Assembly (NCBI RefSeq): GCF_900177045.1
Contig: NZ_LT841358.1
Span: 699,073 to 763,072 of the forward strand
Direction: 5' to 3'
DNA length: 64,000 nucleotides
From: Candidatus Nitrosotalea okcheonensis
GTDB taxonomy: Archaea; Thermoproteota; Nitrososphaeria; Nitrososphaerales; Nitrosopumilaceae
The notes under the pieces were generated by a model. The model saw only the letters and a program-made list of their open reading frames with translations, ran no database searches and was not told the DNA's origin. Each line of letters begins with the position of its first letter. Positions within the stretch are counted from its first letter, which is position 1. Both the position numbers and the translations under genes were made by a program. Below, piece by piece: positions 1 through 9,164 of this stretch.

Positions 1-1196
1 CCTGTTTCGGTCTGCCACCATGTATCAACAATGGGGCATTTTTCCTTGCCAATTGTTTTAAAATACCATTTCCAGACTTGAGGATTAATTGGCTCACCTA
101 CCGTTCCAAGCAGCCTCAAGCTTGTCAAATTGTTAGAGTTTGGAAATTTGTCTCCAGACTTCATAAACATTCTGAGTGCAGTTGGAGTGGTATACAAGAT
201 TGTAACTCTATATCGTGAAATAATTTCCCAGATTCTTGCGGGTGTGTCATAATCAAGTGCTCCCTCATACATCACCTGTGTTGCACCATGCATAAGAGGA
301 CCATAAACTACATAGCTGTGACCTGTAACCCATCCAATGTCAGCTGTGCAAAAATAAACATCGGAATCACGAATGTCAAAAATCCACTTGAATGTTGCAA
401 AGACATGAGTGAGATATCCACCAGTACCATGTAGAACACCTTTTGGTTTTCCCGTTGTTCCTGAAGTATATAGAATGTAAAGCGGGTGACTGCTGTCAAG
501 CATCTCTGCATTGCATAATGGTTCCATAGAATCAACAAATTCGTTCCATTTCTTGTCCTTTGCATTGTATGTGATTTGGTTTCCAGTATGTTCTAGAACA
601 ATTACGCTTTGTATAAAATCAAGGCCTTCAATGGCATCATCTACAACATTTTTTAACTGTATTATGGTACCACGTCTCCTTCCGCCATCGGCAGTGATTA
701 TCACACTTGATTTAGAATCAATGACCCTGTCCCGAATCGACTGCGCACTGAATCCTGAAAATATCACGGTATGAATAGCACCTATTCGGGCACATGCTAA
801 AAGTGAAATTATCAGTTCAGGTACCATTGGGAGGTATATTGTTACCCTATCACCTTTTTTGACTCCAAGTTTTTTCAAGGCATTTGCAAGTTTTGCCACT
901 TTGAAAAGCAGGTCTTGGTATGTGAGTGTCCTATTTGATCCGTCTTCACCTTCCCAGAGTATTGCCTTTTTGTGTGGATTTTTCTTTACTGCTACATCCA
1001 GTGCATTGTATGATGCATTGGTTTTACCCCCAACAAACCATCTTGCAAATGGAGGATTCCACTCCAGCGCTCTATGCCATCGTTCAGACCAGAAAAGATT
1101 CTCAGCTTGTGATTCCCAGAATTTGACATTATCTTGATTTGCCAACGCCCTTATTGTGGAATCATTATTTCCAAGACCAATATCATAGGAATCCAA
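1..1196 (-). CDS. acs: AMP-forming acetyl/acyl-CoA synthetase, N-terminal part (runs off the left edge)
   Basis: Ligase of the ANL superfamily that joins a short carboxylic acid to CoA through an acyl-adenylate. The frame is open from a TTG start to the window edge. The N-terminal region reads WNPPFARWFVGG, followed by the core P-loop YTSGTTGKPKG (near residue 243) and the downstream DIGWVTGHSY and PTALRMF blocks typical of Acs. The C-terminal domain with the catalytic lysine lies outside the window. No ATG precedes the conserved region and a stop lies four codons upstream, so TTG is the most upstream usable start. Acetate is the default substrate; propionate or 3-hydroxypropionate cannot be excluded. 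Confidence 0.9.
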   Translation of the reverse strand, partial: MDSYDIGLGNNDSTIRALANQDNVKFWESQAENLFWSERWHRALEWNPPFARWFVGGKTNASYNALDVAVKKNPHKKAILWEGEDGSNRTLTYQDLLFKVAKLANALKKLGVKKGDRVTIYLPMVPELIISLLACARIGAIHTVIFSGFSAQSIRDRVIDSKSSVIITADGGRRRGTIIQLKNVVDDAIEGLDFIQSVIVLEHTGNQITYNAKDKKWNEFVDSMEPLCNAEMLDSSHPLYILYTSGTTGKPKGVLHGTGGYLTHVFATFKWIFDIRDSDVYFCTADIGWVTGHSYVVYGPLMHGATQVMYEGALDYDTPARIWEIISRYRVTILYTTPTALRMFMKSGDKFPNSNNLTSLRLLGTVGEPINPQVWKWYFKTIGKEKCPIVDTWWQTET

Positions 1197-1277
1197 TACA
1201 GACTTTTAGTGTACATGTCAAAAAAAAGGTTCGCTCAAACGGATTGGGAGCGAATCCTTCGGTCCCAGCAGACTATA

Positions 1278-2099
1278 TTAAGACGAGGATATTCGCTTAA
1301 GCCAGTCTGAATCTTCGGAGACTTCATCACCATCGGCTCCAATTGCTACAGGCTTTGCTGTTGGCACAGTGGGAATACTGGGACCAACCCCAATGTCAGT
1401 AGATATAGGAGTCTTTGGCTGTGAAGGAGAAGGACTTTCTACCTTTCCAAGATATGAAATGGCTGCTGAATGAACGTCCTGCTTTGGACTTTCTACACGC
1501 TCCCCACTCTCAACTGAAAGATCGTTGATGCGACGTTGGATGTTTGTTATCTCTGCTTTTTCATGTTCGATGTGTTCTATGATTTCAACCGTGTGAGTCT
1601 TGACCAAATCAAACTTGGCGTCAGATATCTCATTGCTCTTGTTTTGCAACTTGGCGTCAAATCGTAGCATCCGAATTGACTTGAGTTGCCCATCAAGTTC
1701 TCCGAGTCTTTTCTCAAGTTTTTCTCTGATCTGTCTCTCGGTCTCATCAAGAGTTAACAATTTCATCTTATATTTTTCATGGATCAATTCAGCATCCTCT
1801 TTCATGTCATCGTTTTCAGATACGATATCCATCAGGGCACGTATACGACGCATGGTAAGCCCCTTTTCTCGCAACAGTCTCTGGGCATCTAATCTCCATC
1901 TAGGGATAAAGATTACATATTGTCCCTGAATGACCAGTTGTTCGAATGCTATCTGCTTGAGTCCTTCAGAACCACAATCAACACCAACGGTTTGTACACT
2001 TCCATCAATGTCAGTTATAGTTCCTATTACTTTGCCAATATAGGTACCATACATGTCCTTTACTTGCTTGCCGATAAATTCGATCTCTTCCTTGCTCAT
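1278..2099 (-). CDS. cdvA: Cell division protein CdvA
   Basis: Archaeal division protein that polymerises at mid-cell and recruits ESCRT-III-like CdvB. 273 aa. Residues 1-70 form a PRC-barrel-like beta domain. Residues about 95-200 are a charged coiled coil rich in E, K and R. A Pro/Ser-rich linker then leads to a conserved short C-terminal tail (DSDWLKRISSS), the position of the CdvB-binding peptide in the family. It is divergent from the small gene that starts near 2219, and the 119-bp gap holds both promoters. CdvB and CdvC are not in the window, as expected because thaumarchaeal cdv genes are dispersed. Confidence 0.88.
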   Translation of the reverse strand: MSKEEIEFIGKQVKDMYGTYIGKVIGTITDIDGSVQTVGVDCGSEGLKQIAFEQLVIQGQYVIFIPRWRLDAQRLLREKGLTMRRIRALMDIVSENDDMKEDAELIHEKYKMKLLTLDETERQIREKLEKRLGELDGQLKSIRMLRFDAKLQNKSNEISDAKFDLVKTHTVEIIEHIEHEKAEITNIQRRINDLSVESGERVESPKQDVHSAAISYLGKVESPSPSQPKTPISTDIGVGPSIPTVPTAKPVAIGADGDEVSEDSDWLKRISSS

Positions 2100-2218
2100 A
2101 GGTAGGTGTTTTAAATTTCATATAATCAGCAAAGTGTTAACAAGCTTTTCAGTTTTGGTAAGATCATTTTAGCTAATGATGATGTAAAAATGCAAAAAAT
2201 ACGTAATTTTATAATCAC

Positions 2219-2524
2219 ATGATTAGTAATGGTCCAATAATGATTACAAAGGAGGAATTAGACCAGATACTGCACTTTGTCTCCAAGCGCTGGGTAGATA
2301 TGAGCAGGGATGAAAAGAACAAGGCGTTTGAAAACATGCCAACAGATTTTTGGATGAACTCCATGGGCGGCACTGCCGGTCCAGGAAAGTGGGTGACGAC
2401 TTTGATGTACACAGAAGATCCACAAGAAGCCGAGTCCTTCAAGGAAGTTTTGCTACGATGGCAGGCAAAACACAACATGCCAAAGTTGGGACCATCAGAT
2501 CTGATCCAAATTGGAAAGAAGTAG
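2219..2524 (+). CDS. Conserved-looking small protein of unknown function
   Basis: 101 aa, mixed charge, no membrane segment. An in-frame ATG seven codons later (2240) gives [11 protein letters not shown] and may be the true start. The motif [15 protein letters not shown] in the middle is Gly/Trp-rich and looks conserved, but I do not recognise a family. It ends only 26 bases before the ThyX-like gene on the same strand, so the two are probably co-transcribed. No function is proposed. Confidence 0.6.
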   Translation: MISNGPIMITKEELDQILHFVSKRWVDMSRDEKNKAFENMPTDFWMNSMGGTAGPGKWVTTLMYTEDPQEAESFKEVLLRWQAKHNMPKLGPSDLIQIGKK

Positions 2525-2550
2525 TTATTATCTACAGTTGGTTTGAACGA

Positions 2551-4170
2551 GTGTTGTCATCAGAGTTTTCAAATTTTGAAAAAGAAATTCTTTTGAAACA
2601 TTTTTCAAATGTTGATGATTCAGTATTTGCAATAATCAGTCCAAGACAAGTGGATAGAGGAGCTTTGATGTCAAGATATAGTAGAACCGATAAGAGCATG
2701 CGCAAAATTTTCTTGGACGAGTTTGCACAAAACGAAAACCGTGGTGAAGAATTTTACAATAAAGTTTTACTGGAATATGGGGATGATTCTGTTGCAGAGC
2801 TTGGAGAAGCACAAATTGCAATAGAAGGACTGTCAAACATCGCAGTAAAAAAAATTGAAGATCGCAGGATTGGATTATCGTATCTTGAAAAATCTTCAAG
2901 ATATGTTGCATGGGATAAAAAAGTAAATGGAGAATACAAGTTTTACAGAGAACCTGCAATAATGAGCTCAAAGTATGCTGACATGTATATTGAATCATGC
3001 AATCTGGATTTTGAGGTGTATTCCAAAAATATTCAGTCTACAATTGATTTTATGAAGGAGCAAGAGCCGATAGAGAAACAAAAATTCAGAAACTCTAGCG
3101 GGATTGATGTATCATATTCCAAACTTACAAGTGATGACGAGACAAAGTCTGCAACCAGAATCTACAATGCAACAATTCGGGCAAAGGCACTAGACATTCT
3201 CAGGGGAATACTGCCTGCATCAACCATGACCAATGTTGGAATCACAGGCAACGGCAGAGCGTTTGAATATTTGCTTACAATACTTTACTCATCAAATCTC
3301 AAGGAAGAAAATATTCTGGCAGGCAAGATCCAGAGAGAGCTGAACACCACAATTAGATCATTTGTAAGGCGAGCAGACGACACACATGGAAAAACATTGC
3401 AGAAATATCTAAACGACATCAAGATAAAATCTTCGGCACTTGGAAAGAAATATCTCAAGACAAAGAAGGGCTCAAATCATCTTGCAGACTTGGTCGACTA
3501 TGAACAAGAAAAAAAGGCAGAAGAAAAAATAATTTCTGCCATATTATATGAGCAGTCAGACGGTGCATCATATAGAGACATAAGTTCTCAAGTAAAAAAA
3601 ATAAAATCGTCAGAGAGGAAAAAAATAATCAAGACATTTGCAGATCTAAGGCAAAATAGGAGGCAGCGACCACCGCGTGCATTTGAAATGACAGAATATA
3701 CATTTGATTTTCTTACAAACTTTGGAATGTTCCGAGATTTTCATAGACACCGGGTGCTCACATTAGAGCGACAGTTTCTTTCAGCAAATCGAGGATATTT
3801 TATGCCAGATGAAATAAAACATCTGGGGATAGAAAAAGATTTTGATGATTGCATGTACAAGGCAAAAGAGGTTTGTGATATCATGAGAACAAAAATGCCA
3901 GAGCAGTCACAGTATGTTGTAAACTTTGCGTATAATTATCCATACTTTATGAAACTAAATCTGCGTGAAGCCACACACCTAATTGAGTTACGAACTGTCC
4001 CACAGGGACACCAAGACTATAGAAAAGCTGCACAGGAAATGTTTAATGCAATAAAAAAAACACATCCAAATCTGTCCAACATAATCAAATTTGTAGACAT
4101 GAAATCATATAGCCTTGAAAGACTAGAGGCAGAAAAAAGAATCGAAGAAAAACGGAAAAGATTTTCCTAG
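2551..4170 (+). CDS. Tandem ThyX-like protein (flavin-dependent thymidylate synthase family)
   Basis: About 539 aa with two copies of the ThyX fold. Copy 1 (about residues 15-235) begins [21 protein letters not shown], as ThyX does, and has [16 protein letters not shown] where ThyX has its RHRxxxxxxxSxRY motif. Copy 2 (about 300-530) keeps [19 protein letters not shown]. Canonical ThyX is a 220-250 aa homotetramer with active sites at subunit interfaces, so a fused pair is unusual and the degenerate copy 1 suggests division of labour. The start is uncertain: GTG at 2551 or TTG at 2554 fits the domain boundary, while an earlier ATG would overlap the preceding gene by more than 170 bases. dTMP synthesis is possible but not shown. 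Confidence 0.75.
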   Translation: MLSSEFSNFEKEILLKHFSNVDDSVFAIISPRQVDRGALMSRYSRTDKSMRKIFLDEFAQNENRGEEFYNKVLLEYGDDSVAELGEAQIAIEGLSNIAVKKIEDRRIGLSYLEKSSRYVAWDKKVNGEYKFYREPAIMSSKYADMYIESCNLDFEVYSKNIQSTIDFMKEQEPIEKQKFRNSSGIDVSYSKLTSDDETKSATRIYNATIRAKALDILRGILPASTMTNVGITGNGRAFEYLLTILYSSNLKEENILAGKIQRELNTTIRSFVRRADDTHGKTLQKYLNDIKIKSSALGKKYLKTKKGSNHLADLVDYEQEKKAEEKIISAILYEQSDGASYRDISSQVKKIKSSERKKIIKTFADLRQNRRQRPPRAFEMTEYTFDFLTNFGMFRDFHRHRVLTLERQFLSANRGYFMPDEIKHLGIEKDFDDCMYKAKEVCDIMRTKMPEQSQYVVNFAYNYPYFMKLNLREATHLIELRTVPQGHQDYRKAAQEMFNAIKKTHPNLSNIIKFVDMKSYSLERLEAEKRIEEKRKRFS

Positions 4171-4223
4171 ATATGCACAGTAACTAGATATGCACCATAA
4201 CATGACAAATCATCATTGCATTA

Positions 4224-4631
4224 TTAGTCAGCCTTTTTGGATTTGCCAAACACCTGTTCCAATGTCCTGGGTTTTCCATCTTTGAATATATCTGAGCTGC
4301 AATGTCTCATCGAAAAAGATGCCATCTGCATTATGATTGATTTTAGTTCTTTTCCTTTTTCCGTAACGGTGTATTCGATCTTGATTGGAGTTTGAGCATA
4401 TACTTGTCTTTTTATAAGACCATTTTTTTCCATCTCACGTAATCTCACAGAGAGTGTTTTTGGATTTATGCCCTCTACCGATTCTAGAAATTGATTAAAT
4501 CTTGTTTGATTCAAAATCAACATGTTACGCAGTAGATGAATGGTGAATTTTTTCCCAACAAGTCTGAATGTGTTGTCTACAGGACAGCACTTCATCTGAT
4601 CTGACATGTCTTTGAGTTCTCGAGGCATCAA
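4224..4631 (-). CDS. HxlR-family winged-helix transcriptional regulator
   Basis: 135 aa. Single HxlR/MarR-like winged helix: LVGKKFTIHLLRNML (helix 2) and GINPKTLSVRLREMEKNGLI (recognition helix and wing), followed by VTEKGKELKSII. Many HxlR proteins sense redox state or electrophiles through cysteines; here Cys15 and Cys16 sit next to each other before the HTH and one Cys lies near the C-terminus. It is divergent from a Cys-rich protein gene, and the 83-bp gap has dyads suited to a dimeric repressor, so it probably controls itself and that neighbour. Confidence 0.85.
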   Translation of the reverse strand: MMPRELKDMSDQMKCCPVDNTFRLVGKKFTIHLLRNMLILNQTRFNQFLESVEGINPKTLSVRLREMEKNGLIKRQVYAQTPIKIEYTVTEKGKELKSIIMQMASFSMRHCSSDIFKDGKPRTLEQVFGKSKKAD

Positions 4632-4647
4632 CTTACTAAAATCTCAC

Positions 4648-4713
4648 TTACTTTCTATTTCATCACTTTCCAATTTATATACTTACTATTCTATAGTTAC
4701 TATAAGAAAGTAA
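4648..4713. promoter_or_regulatory. Inverted repeats between the HxlR gene and the Cys-rich gene
   Basis: A perfect 9-bp inverted repeat (TTACTTTCT at 4648-4656, AGAAAGTAA at 4705-4713) brackets a 5-3-5 palindrome, ACTAT-TCT-ATAGT (4685-4697). The right arm ends one base before the ATG of the downstream gene. HxlR proteins bind similar dyads; assignment to the adjacent regulator is inferred from position. Confidence 0.5.
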
Positions 4714-4714
4714 T

Positions 4715-5050
4715 ATGGAATGCAAATCAGAAACCGGTGATACAGAAGATGCAACATGCTCATGTACGTCAGAAATGGAATGCGGCGACTGTGGTTGTGG
4801 AACAGCTGATCCTGTAAAACAATCAACAGAATTACTGCATAAAGCGTTTCATGATGCATTGTATCAAGCACATGTAGAACGACTAAAAAAGAGAATCGAC
4901 TCCTCATTTGGTCCTTCACTTGACAAGGCTACAGATGCAATGATTGAAACAGCTTCCAAAGTTTGGCAGTCAATGCTGGTACAATCAGAGGCCAAAAAAG
5001 AGCTTGAATCAAAGTTGCAAAAAATATTTTCGGAAACAAGTAGGAGATAG
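4715..5050 (+). CDS. Small protein with Cys-rich N-terminus
   Basis: 111 aa. The first 35 residues carry seven cysteines (C3, then CSC, then CGDCGC) on an acidic background, a pattern suited to binding soft metals or thiol chemistry. The remainder is an amphipathic helical region (HKAFHDALYQAHVERLKKRI...). It is the first gene after a divergent promoter shared with an HxlR repressor and is followed by a strong terminator hairpin, so it is probably monocistronic. Metal or oxidant response is an inference; I recognise no family. Confidence 0.65.
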   Translation: MECKSETGDTEDATCSCTSEMECGDCGCGTADPVKQSTELLHKAFHDALYQAHVERLKKRIDSSFGPSLDKATDAMIETASKVWQSMLVQSEAKKELESKLQKIFSETSRR

Positions 5051-5090
5051 ACTTTCCCAAAAAAAGCAGAAATCTCCTACTTTATTTTTT
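5039..5090 (+). terminator. Hairpin plus T-rich tail
   Basis: AGTAGGAGAT (5039-5048, overlapping the stop codon) and ATCTCCTACT (5072-5081) form a perfect 10-bp stem, followed by TTATTTTTTT. The T tract fits archaeal termination; a stable stem is less usual in archaea. Confidence 0.6.
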
Positions 5091-5147
5091 TAAAATTGAC
5101 AATCCAGAACAAGTATTGTAAAAATAGCATTTGTGGGTTTCAGACAG

Positions 5148-5564
5148 TTATTGTACGAATCTTGGAATCTTTTTTACTATATGCGATATTGAAATTCTTC
5201 CAGGTCCCAATACAATCACGGTGAGAAGAATCACAAATACGAGCAGTTCAAGCTCAAGTCCGTTTTTTCCAGAAAATGATTGTAATTTTTTGAGATATAC
5301 CATGATTACAAACATCTCTATTGCAAGAAGACTGCCTGCAATTCTAGTCAGTACCCCTACGATAAGTAAAATACCTCCAATCAACTCCAACAATCCAATC
5401 AATAATGCCATTTCTGGAGGAAGACCAATACTTGAGAAAAATCCTGTAGCACCATTATCAAATTTGCCAATACTGTGAACTATGAACATAACGCCTACTA
5501 CAATTCTTAATCCAAAATGGCTGAGATCATGTAACCTGTGTGTTCTAAGAGATGCATCTGCCAT
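5148..5564 (-). CDS. DoxX-family membrane protein
   Basis: 138 aa with four hydrophobic segments. The family signature is clear: GLRIVVGVMFIVHSIGKF near the N-terminus, GLPPEMALLIGLLELIGGILLIVG in the middle, then a short polar loop and a last helix. DoxX-like proteins are small four-helix membrane proteins, some linked to thiosulfate:quinone oxidation and others to redox stress; the exact role here cannot be read from sequence. The start ATG lies next to a poorly structured promoter region. Confidence 0.85.
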   Translation of the reverse strand: MADASLRTHRLHDLSHFGLRIVVGVMFIVHSIGKFDNGATGFFSSIGLPPEMALLIGLLELIGGILLIVGVLTRIAGSLLAIEMFVIMVYLKKLQSFSGKNGLELELLVFVILLTVIVLGPGRISISHIVKKIPRFVQ

Positions 5565-5894
5565 ATACTAGCTACCTCGCATGTCAATACATATTATTTG
5601 TTTATGTCATTTGTCAAGACATTTGCTTGAAAATTCTATTGTCTTTTCTAGAACATAGATTCATACTGCTTGTTTTGAAAAATTGGAATCGTGATGGAGG
5701 TATTCATTGTTTTTAATAATTTGTTACTACATCTTACTTGTATACATTACTAGCCATAAAGATTTTTTCTTGTAAGACATGTGCACGTCAACCAAGAATG
5801 TCGATACAATGCAATACTTAATTTGATATCCCAGACCAAAAGATGATGAAGTCAAACCGTGATGCGGATTGGTGATCTCTTTTTTCATTACAGG
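5565..5894. other. Intergenic stretch without a visible gene
   Basis: 330 bases, AT-rich, between two genes on the minus strand. It contains scattered stop codons in all frames and no stable repeat. An ATGATGA near 5841 resembles a C box, but no CTGA D box follows. Confidence 0.5.
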
Positions 5895-6434
5895 CTAAAC
5901 TTGTTGCCGAAAATTCTTCAATTTAGATATCAATTTGAGATTTCGTCCAGTGAGTGCGCCTACACCTAACATCATTATCAAATCTACAACCAGTGTTATT
6001 TCAACAGCAAATGAACTCAGATTTTTTTGAGTACCATATGTAGTGATGAGATAGTCAGGACCTAGGAAGACATATCCCAAGACAAATCTTGATACCAACC
6101 CCACTAGCCAAATAACATATGGAATATTTCCGCCCTTTGCATGAATCTTACCATCATCTGCCTTCCAGACCATCACAGTTTTATCAACATGCCTGTATGA
6201 GAAATATGTCGAACCTATCAAGACGCCAGCATAGGCAAAGACATACCAAATGGATACGCCTACTTGAAATGAGCTAGATACGGTTAGTATGCTGATAACA
6301 AAATAAGATATCATTGAAAAGATTATCCTGTTTTTGTTGACAGGTCCTCCTGAGTATATCTTTCGAAATCTGAAGACAAATACTATAACGATAATTATAA
6401 CAAATATCAGAATCTGCGATGTTGGCATTATCAA
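5895..6434 (-). CDS. Multi-pass membrane protein, CcdC/DUF1453-like
   Basis: 179 aa with about five hydrophobic segments. After an N-terminal helix comes FRFRKIYSGGPVNKNRI, then helices, a YFSYRHVDKTVMVW strip and a short soluble loop (ADDGKIHAKGG). The order (basic FR..RK loop, central SYRH loop, terminal helices) resembles the CcdC-like family, but similarity is weak and I give it as a possibility only. It lies downstream of a histidine kinase on the same strand (81-base gap). Confidence 0.5.
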   Translation of the reverse strand: MIMPTSQILIFVIIIVIVFVFRFRKIYSGGPVNKNRIIFSMISYFVISILTVSSSFQVGVSIWYVFAYAGVLIGSTYFSYRHVDKTVMVWKADDGKIHAKGGNIPYVIWLVGLVSRFVLGYVFLGPDYLITTYGTQKNLSSFAVEITLVVDLIMMLGVGALTGRNLKLISKLKNFRQQV

Positions 6435-6515
6435 ATCACTGAAATTAGACCATTCATCTCACAAGTTTTTTATTTTAATGGTGTAATCAATTCTTTCTAT
6501 CAACGTATAATTGAT

Positions 6516-8525
6516 CTAGTCAAGAGGCAACAACATGTGGATCTCAGATCCCTTGCCCGGTCCTTCAGACTCTGCCCATATTTTTCCACCATGTGCCTCA
6601 ATTATTCCCTTGCATACAACAAGACCTAGTCCAGATCCGCCATGCTCCCTTGTTACAGATGTATCTATTTGATAAAACTTGACAAAGATTTGATCTAGTT
6701 TATTTTTAGATATTCCAATTCCATTATCTTTGACAATTATTTTTGCATTTTTTCCATCTGCATATAACTTTATAATAATTACCCCGTTTTCTTTTGGACA
6801 GAAATCAATTGCATTATTCAGCAGGTTGTTTATGACTTGTTCAAGTCTCAGCGAATCACAGAAACAAAAAAGATCAGGTTGTAATTGTGTTAACATATCG
6901 ATGCCATATTTTTTCATGGTGGGCCTCATATTTTCAATTATGCCATGCATGACATCGACAAGATTGTGTCGCTCTTTTGATATTCTTAACTGACCAATCT
7001 CAATCTTTTGCACATCCAAAAGATCAGTCATTAGTTTTGACAAAGTGTGTGCATTTAGTTTTATAATTTCAAGTCTTTGTCTTTGTGCCTCAGTTATCTT
7101 GCCAAATGCATCTGTTAGTAAAATGTCAACATATCCTTGTATTGGTACAAGAGGAGTCTTCAATTCGTGGGTTATCATAGTCAAAAACTCTTCCTTTGAT
7201 TTGTCAGTTATGCGCAGTTGTTCATATTGCGCCCGTATATGTGCCTCGTTTTCCTCTATTTTTTTTCTTGCATTGTAAAGTTCTGTTATATCCTTGATTA
7301 TCGTATTGCTTCTCATTTGGTTATCACCTTCATAGAACGTGGTTGCGCTCAATAAGGTTGGAAAGATGGTACCATCTTTCCTTTTCATCCATATCTCTTT
7401 GTTTATGATGCCTTGTCCAGATTTCCACTCGCCAAAGATTTGCCTCATATTGTCCATGTTTTTCTCTGCAGTATGATCAAAGATAGACATCCCGATGACT
7501 TCTTGTTTTTCGTATCCCAGATTGATAGCATATGCATCATTGCAGTCAGTGATATTACCATCACTGTCTATGGTACGCATCAAGTCAGGTGATGTATCAT
7601 AGAGGCTTCGAAATCTTGTTTCAGATTCCGCAAGTAAAAAGTTTATTTTTTTTAGATCATCGTATTGTTCATTAATCTTTTTCTGATCCTGCTCTATTCT
7701 AGTTCTTGCTGCATAAATATCAGATATGTCTCTAAATGCTACTGTTCTTCCAATGAGATGACCATTTTCATCATATAGGTTGTTTCCGGAGAACAGGGTA
7801 GGAAATGAACTCCCATTTTTTCTTTTGAGCCAGATTTCTCTGTTAGATATCATTCCAGACAGCCTCCATTCTGTTATTCCTTTTTTTAGATCACCGTAGC
7901 TTCTATCAGCAGTATGCTTGAGTATGGAACTTCCCATAATCTCATTTTTTTCATATCCTAGATTTTGTGCATATGATTTGTTACAGTTGATAATCACCCC
8001 ATTAAGATCAATGGTACGCAAAAGATCAGGAGAATGTTCATAAAGATTTTGATATTTATTTTCTACCATCATTATGGCGTCATATGCTTTCTTGAGCTCA
8101 TTGTATTTTTTTTCCAATTCCTTTTCTGCATGTTTTGTTTTTTCCACATAGTCATGTATCAGTGATACATCCTGTATAGTAATGAGATAGATGTTTGAAG
8201 TTTCAATGTCATCCCATATTTTTGCCCCATTGCACAAACCAAAAAACGTGGTATTGTTCTTTTTGACCAGTTGGATTTCAATTAGTGGACCTATTCCTTT
8301 TTCTCGCATCTCGTTGAACCCATCCAACACCATTTTTTTGTATTCAGGCATAACAAAATCAAAACATAATTTTCCGACAACTTCACTTTTTGAATACCCA
8401 AAGTGTTCCAACATGCGCTTGTTGGCATCAAGGATTATTCCATTTTCATCCAGTGTGCACACAAGATCTGGAGTCATTTCATAGAATGTCCTATATTTGA
8501 GGTCTGAGATATGTGGCGGAATCAT
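6516..8525 (-). CDS. Soluble PAS-PAS-PAS histidine kinase
   Basis: About 669 aa. PAS domains lie near residues 10-130 (FYEMTPDLVCTLDENG), 180-290 (YEHSPDLLRTIDLNG) and 325-435 (YDTSPDLMRTIDSDG); the last two are near duplicates. HisKA follows with the phospho-acceptor in FLTMITHELKTPLVP, then HATPase_c with NNAIDFCP (N box), KDNGIGIS (G1) and HGGSGLGLVV (G2). There is no membrane segment, so it senses a cytoplasmic cue. I chose the ATG giving MIPPHISDLKY, since the 34-residue upstream extension is not PAS-like. No response regulator is adjacent. Confidence 0.88.
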   Translation of the reverse strand: MIPPHISDLKYRTFYEMTPDLVCTLDENGIILDANKRMLEHFGYSKSEVVGKLCFDFVMPEYKKMVLDGFNEMREKGIGPLIEIQLVKKNNTTFFGLCNGAKIWDDIETSNIYLITIQDVSLIHDYVEKTKHAEKELEKKYNELKKAYDAIMMVENKYQNLYEHSPDLLRTIDLNGVIINCNKSYAQNLGYEKNEIMGSSILKHTADRSYGDLKKGITEWRLSGMISNREIWLKRKNGSSFPTLFSGNNLYDENGHLIGRTVAFRDISDIYAARTRIEQDQKKINEQYDDLKKINFLLAESETRFRSLYDTSPDLMRTIDSDGNITDCNDAYAINLGYEKQEVIGMSIFDHTAEKNMDNMRQIFGEWKSGQGIINKEIWMKRKDGTIFPTLLSATTFYEGDNQMRSNTIIKDITELYNARKKIEENEAHIRAQYEQLRITDKSKEEFLTMITHELKTPLVPIQGYVDILLTDAFGKITEAQRQRLEIIKLNAHTLSKLMTDLLDVQKIEIGQLRISKERHNLVDVMHGIIENMRPTMKKYGIDMLTQLQPDLFCFCDSLRLEQVINNLLNNAIDFCPKENGVIIIKLYADGKNAKIIVKDNGIGISKNKLDQIFVKFYQIDTSVTREHGGSGLGLVVCKGIIEAHGGKIWAESEGPGKGSEIHMLLPLD

Positions 8526-8739
8526 CTTTTTCTGTATAGATATTGATACGCTTTTGGTTAATAAAATATTGGTAAGCTGCACAACATACACCCTAATAGT
8601 TGCAGATTCCACATGAGTACGGTACATTTATTCCTTTTAGATTTTGCTTGAATCAGAGTCTACAAACATGATCCGATCTTCCATACAAGAAATTATATTC
8701 TTAAAAATATCGATTCTTCCAGTTTCGGGCATAGTTGTT

Positions 8740-8934
8740 TTATTTTTCATTTTTTCGGTATTTCTTGCCAGTATTTTTATCAAAATATATGAATTTACAA
8801 TTATGATTAGGGCAGTGAAATATGCCAGAGCCCACATCAAACTCTACTAATATGTCATCACAATCTGGACAATGCGGTATCAATAGATATAGTCCGGGAC
8901 TTGTATTTAAAAAACTAGCTAATTTTCTATCCAA
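8740..8934 (-). CDS. Small zinc-ribbon-like protein
   Basis: 64 aa. Two knuckles, CPDC and CPNHNC, separated by about 15 residues form a probable four-Cys zinc site. The tail is basic (KNTGKKYRKNEK). A different frame overlaps its 3' part but reads as low-complexity sequence. The ATG and the spaced CxxC...CxxxxC pattern favour this frame. Function unknown; nucleic-acid binding is a fair guess. Confidence 0.55.
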   Translation of the reverse strand: MDRKLASFLNTSPGLYLLIPHCPDCDDILVEFDVGSGIFHCPNHNCKFIYFDKNTGKKYRKNEK

Positions 8935-9051
8935 ATATTAAAAACAGGTCATCGTTGATACCATATTAATTTCAAAATGAACAAACATGTTCTTTTCAAT
9001 GTATGTGCCATATGCAATATTGCAGATTCTCTATCGGCGGTAAATGTTCCC

Positions 9052-9065
9052 AGGGTTAAAACCCT
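9052..9065. other. 14-bp perfect palindrome AGGGTTAAAACCCT
   Basis: 6-2-6 dyad in the 230-bp gap before the DnaJ-TPR gene, about 100 bases upstream of its ATG. It could be an operator; it occurs once in the window as far as I can see. Confidence 0.3.
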
Positions 9066-9164
9066 CTAGAACAACCGCTTGAATCTGTTATTTTTTTGCA
9101 TCATGTCAGGTAGAATTTTTTCCAAGAAAGACTCTTTATTTGTCCATTTAACATATGTGGTATA

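Noticed and set aside
308-1137. Several frames on both strands over the acyl-CoA synthetase
   Set aside because: They are shadows of the minus-strand acs frame, which has clear ANL motifs throughout.
2350-2550. N-terminal extension of the ThyX-like frame from an ATG at 2350
   Set aside because: It overlaps the well-formed small gene ending at 2524 in another frame and does not resemble ThyX.
5835-5885. Possible C/D box sRNA (ATGATGA near 5841)
   Set aside because: No CTGA D box or internal C'/D' pair could be found.
8637-8840. 67-residue minus-strand frame with a membrane-like start
   Set aside because: Overlaps the Cys-knuckle protein at 8740 in another frame and shows no motif; the zinc-ribbon frame is more convincing.
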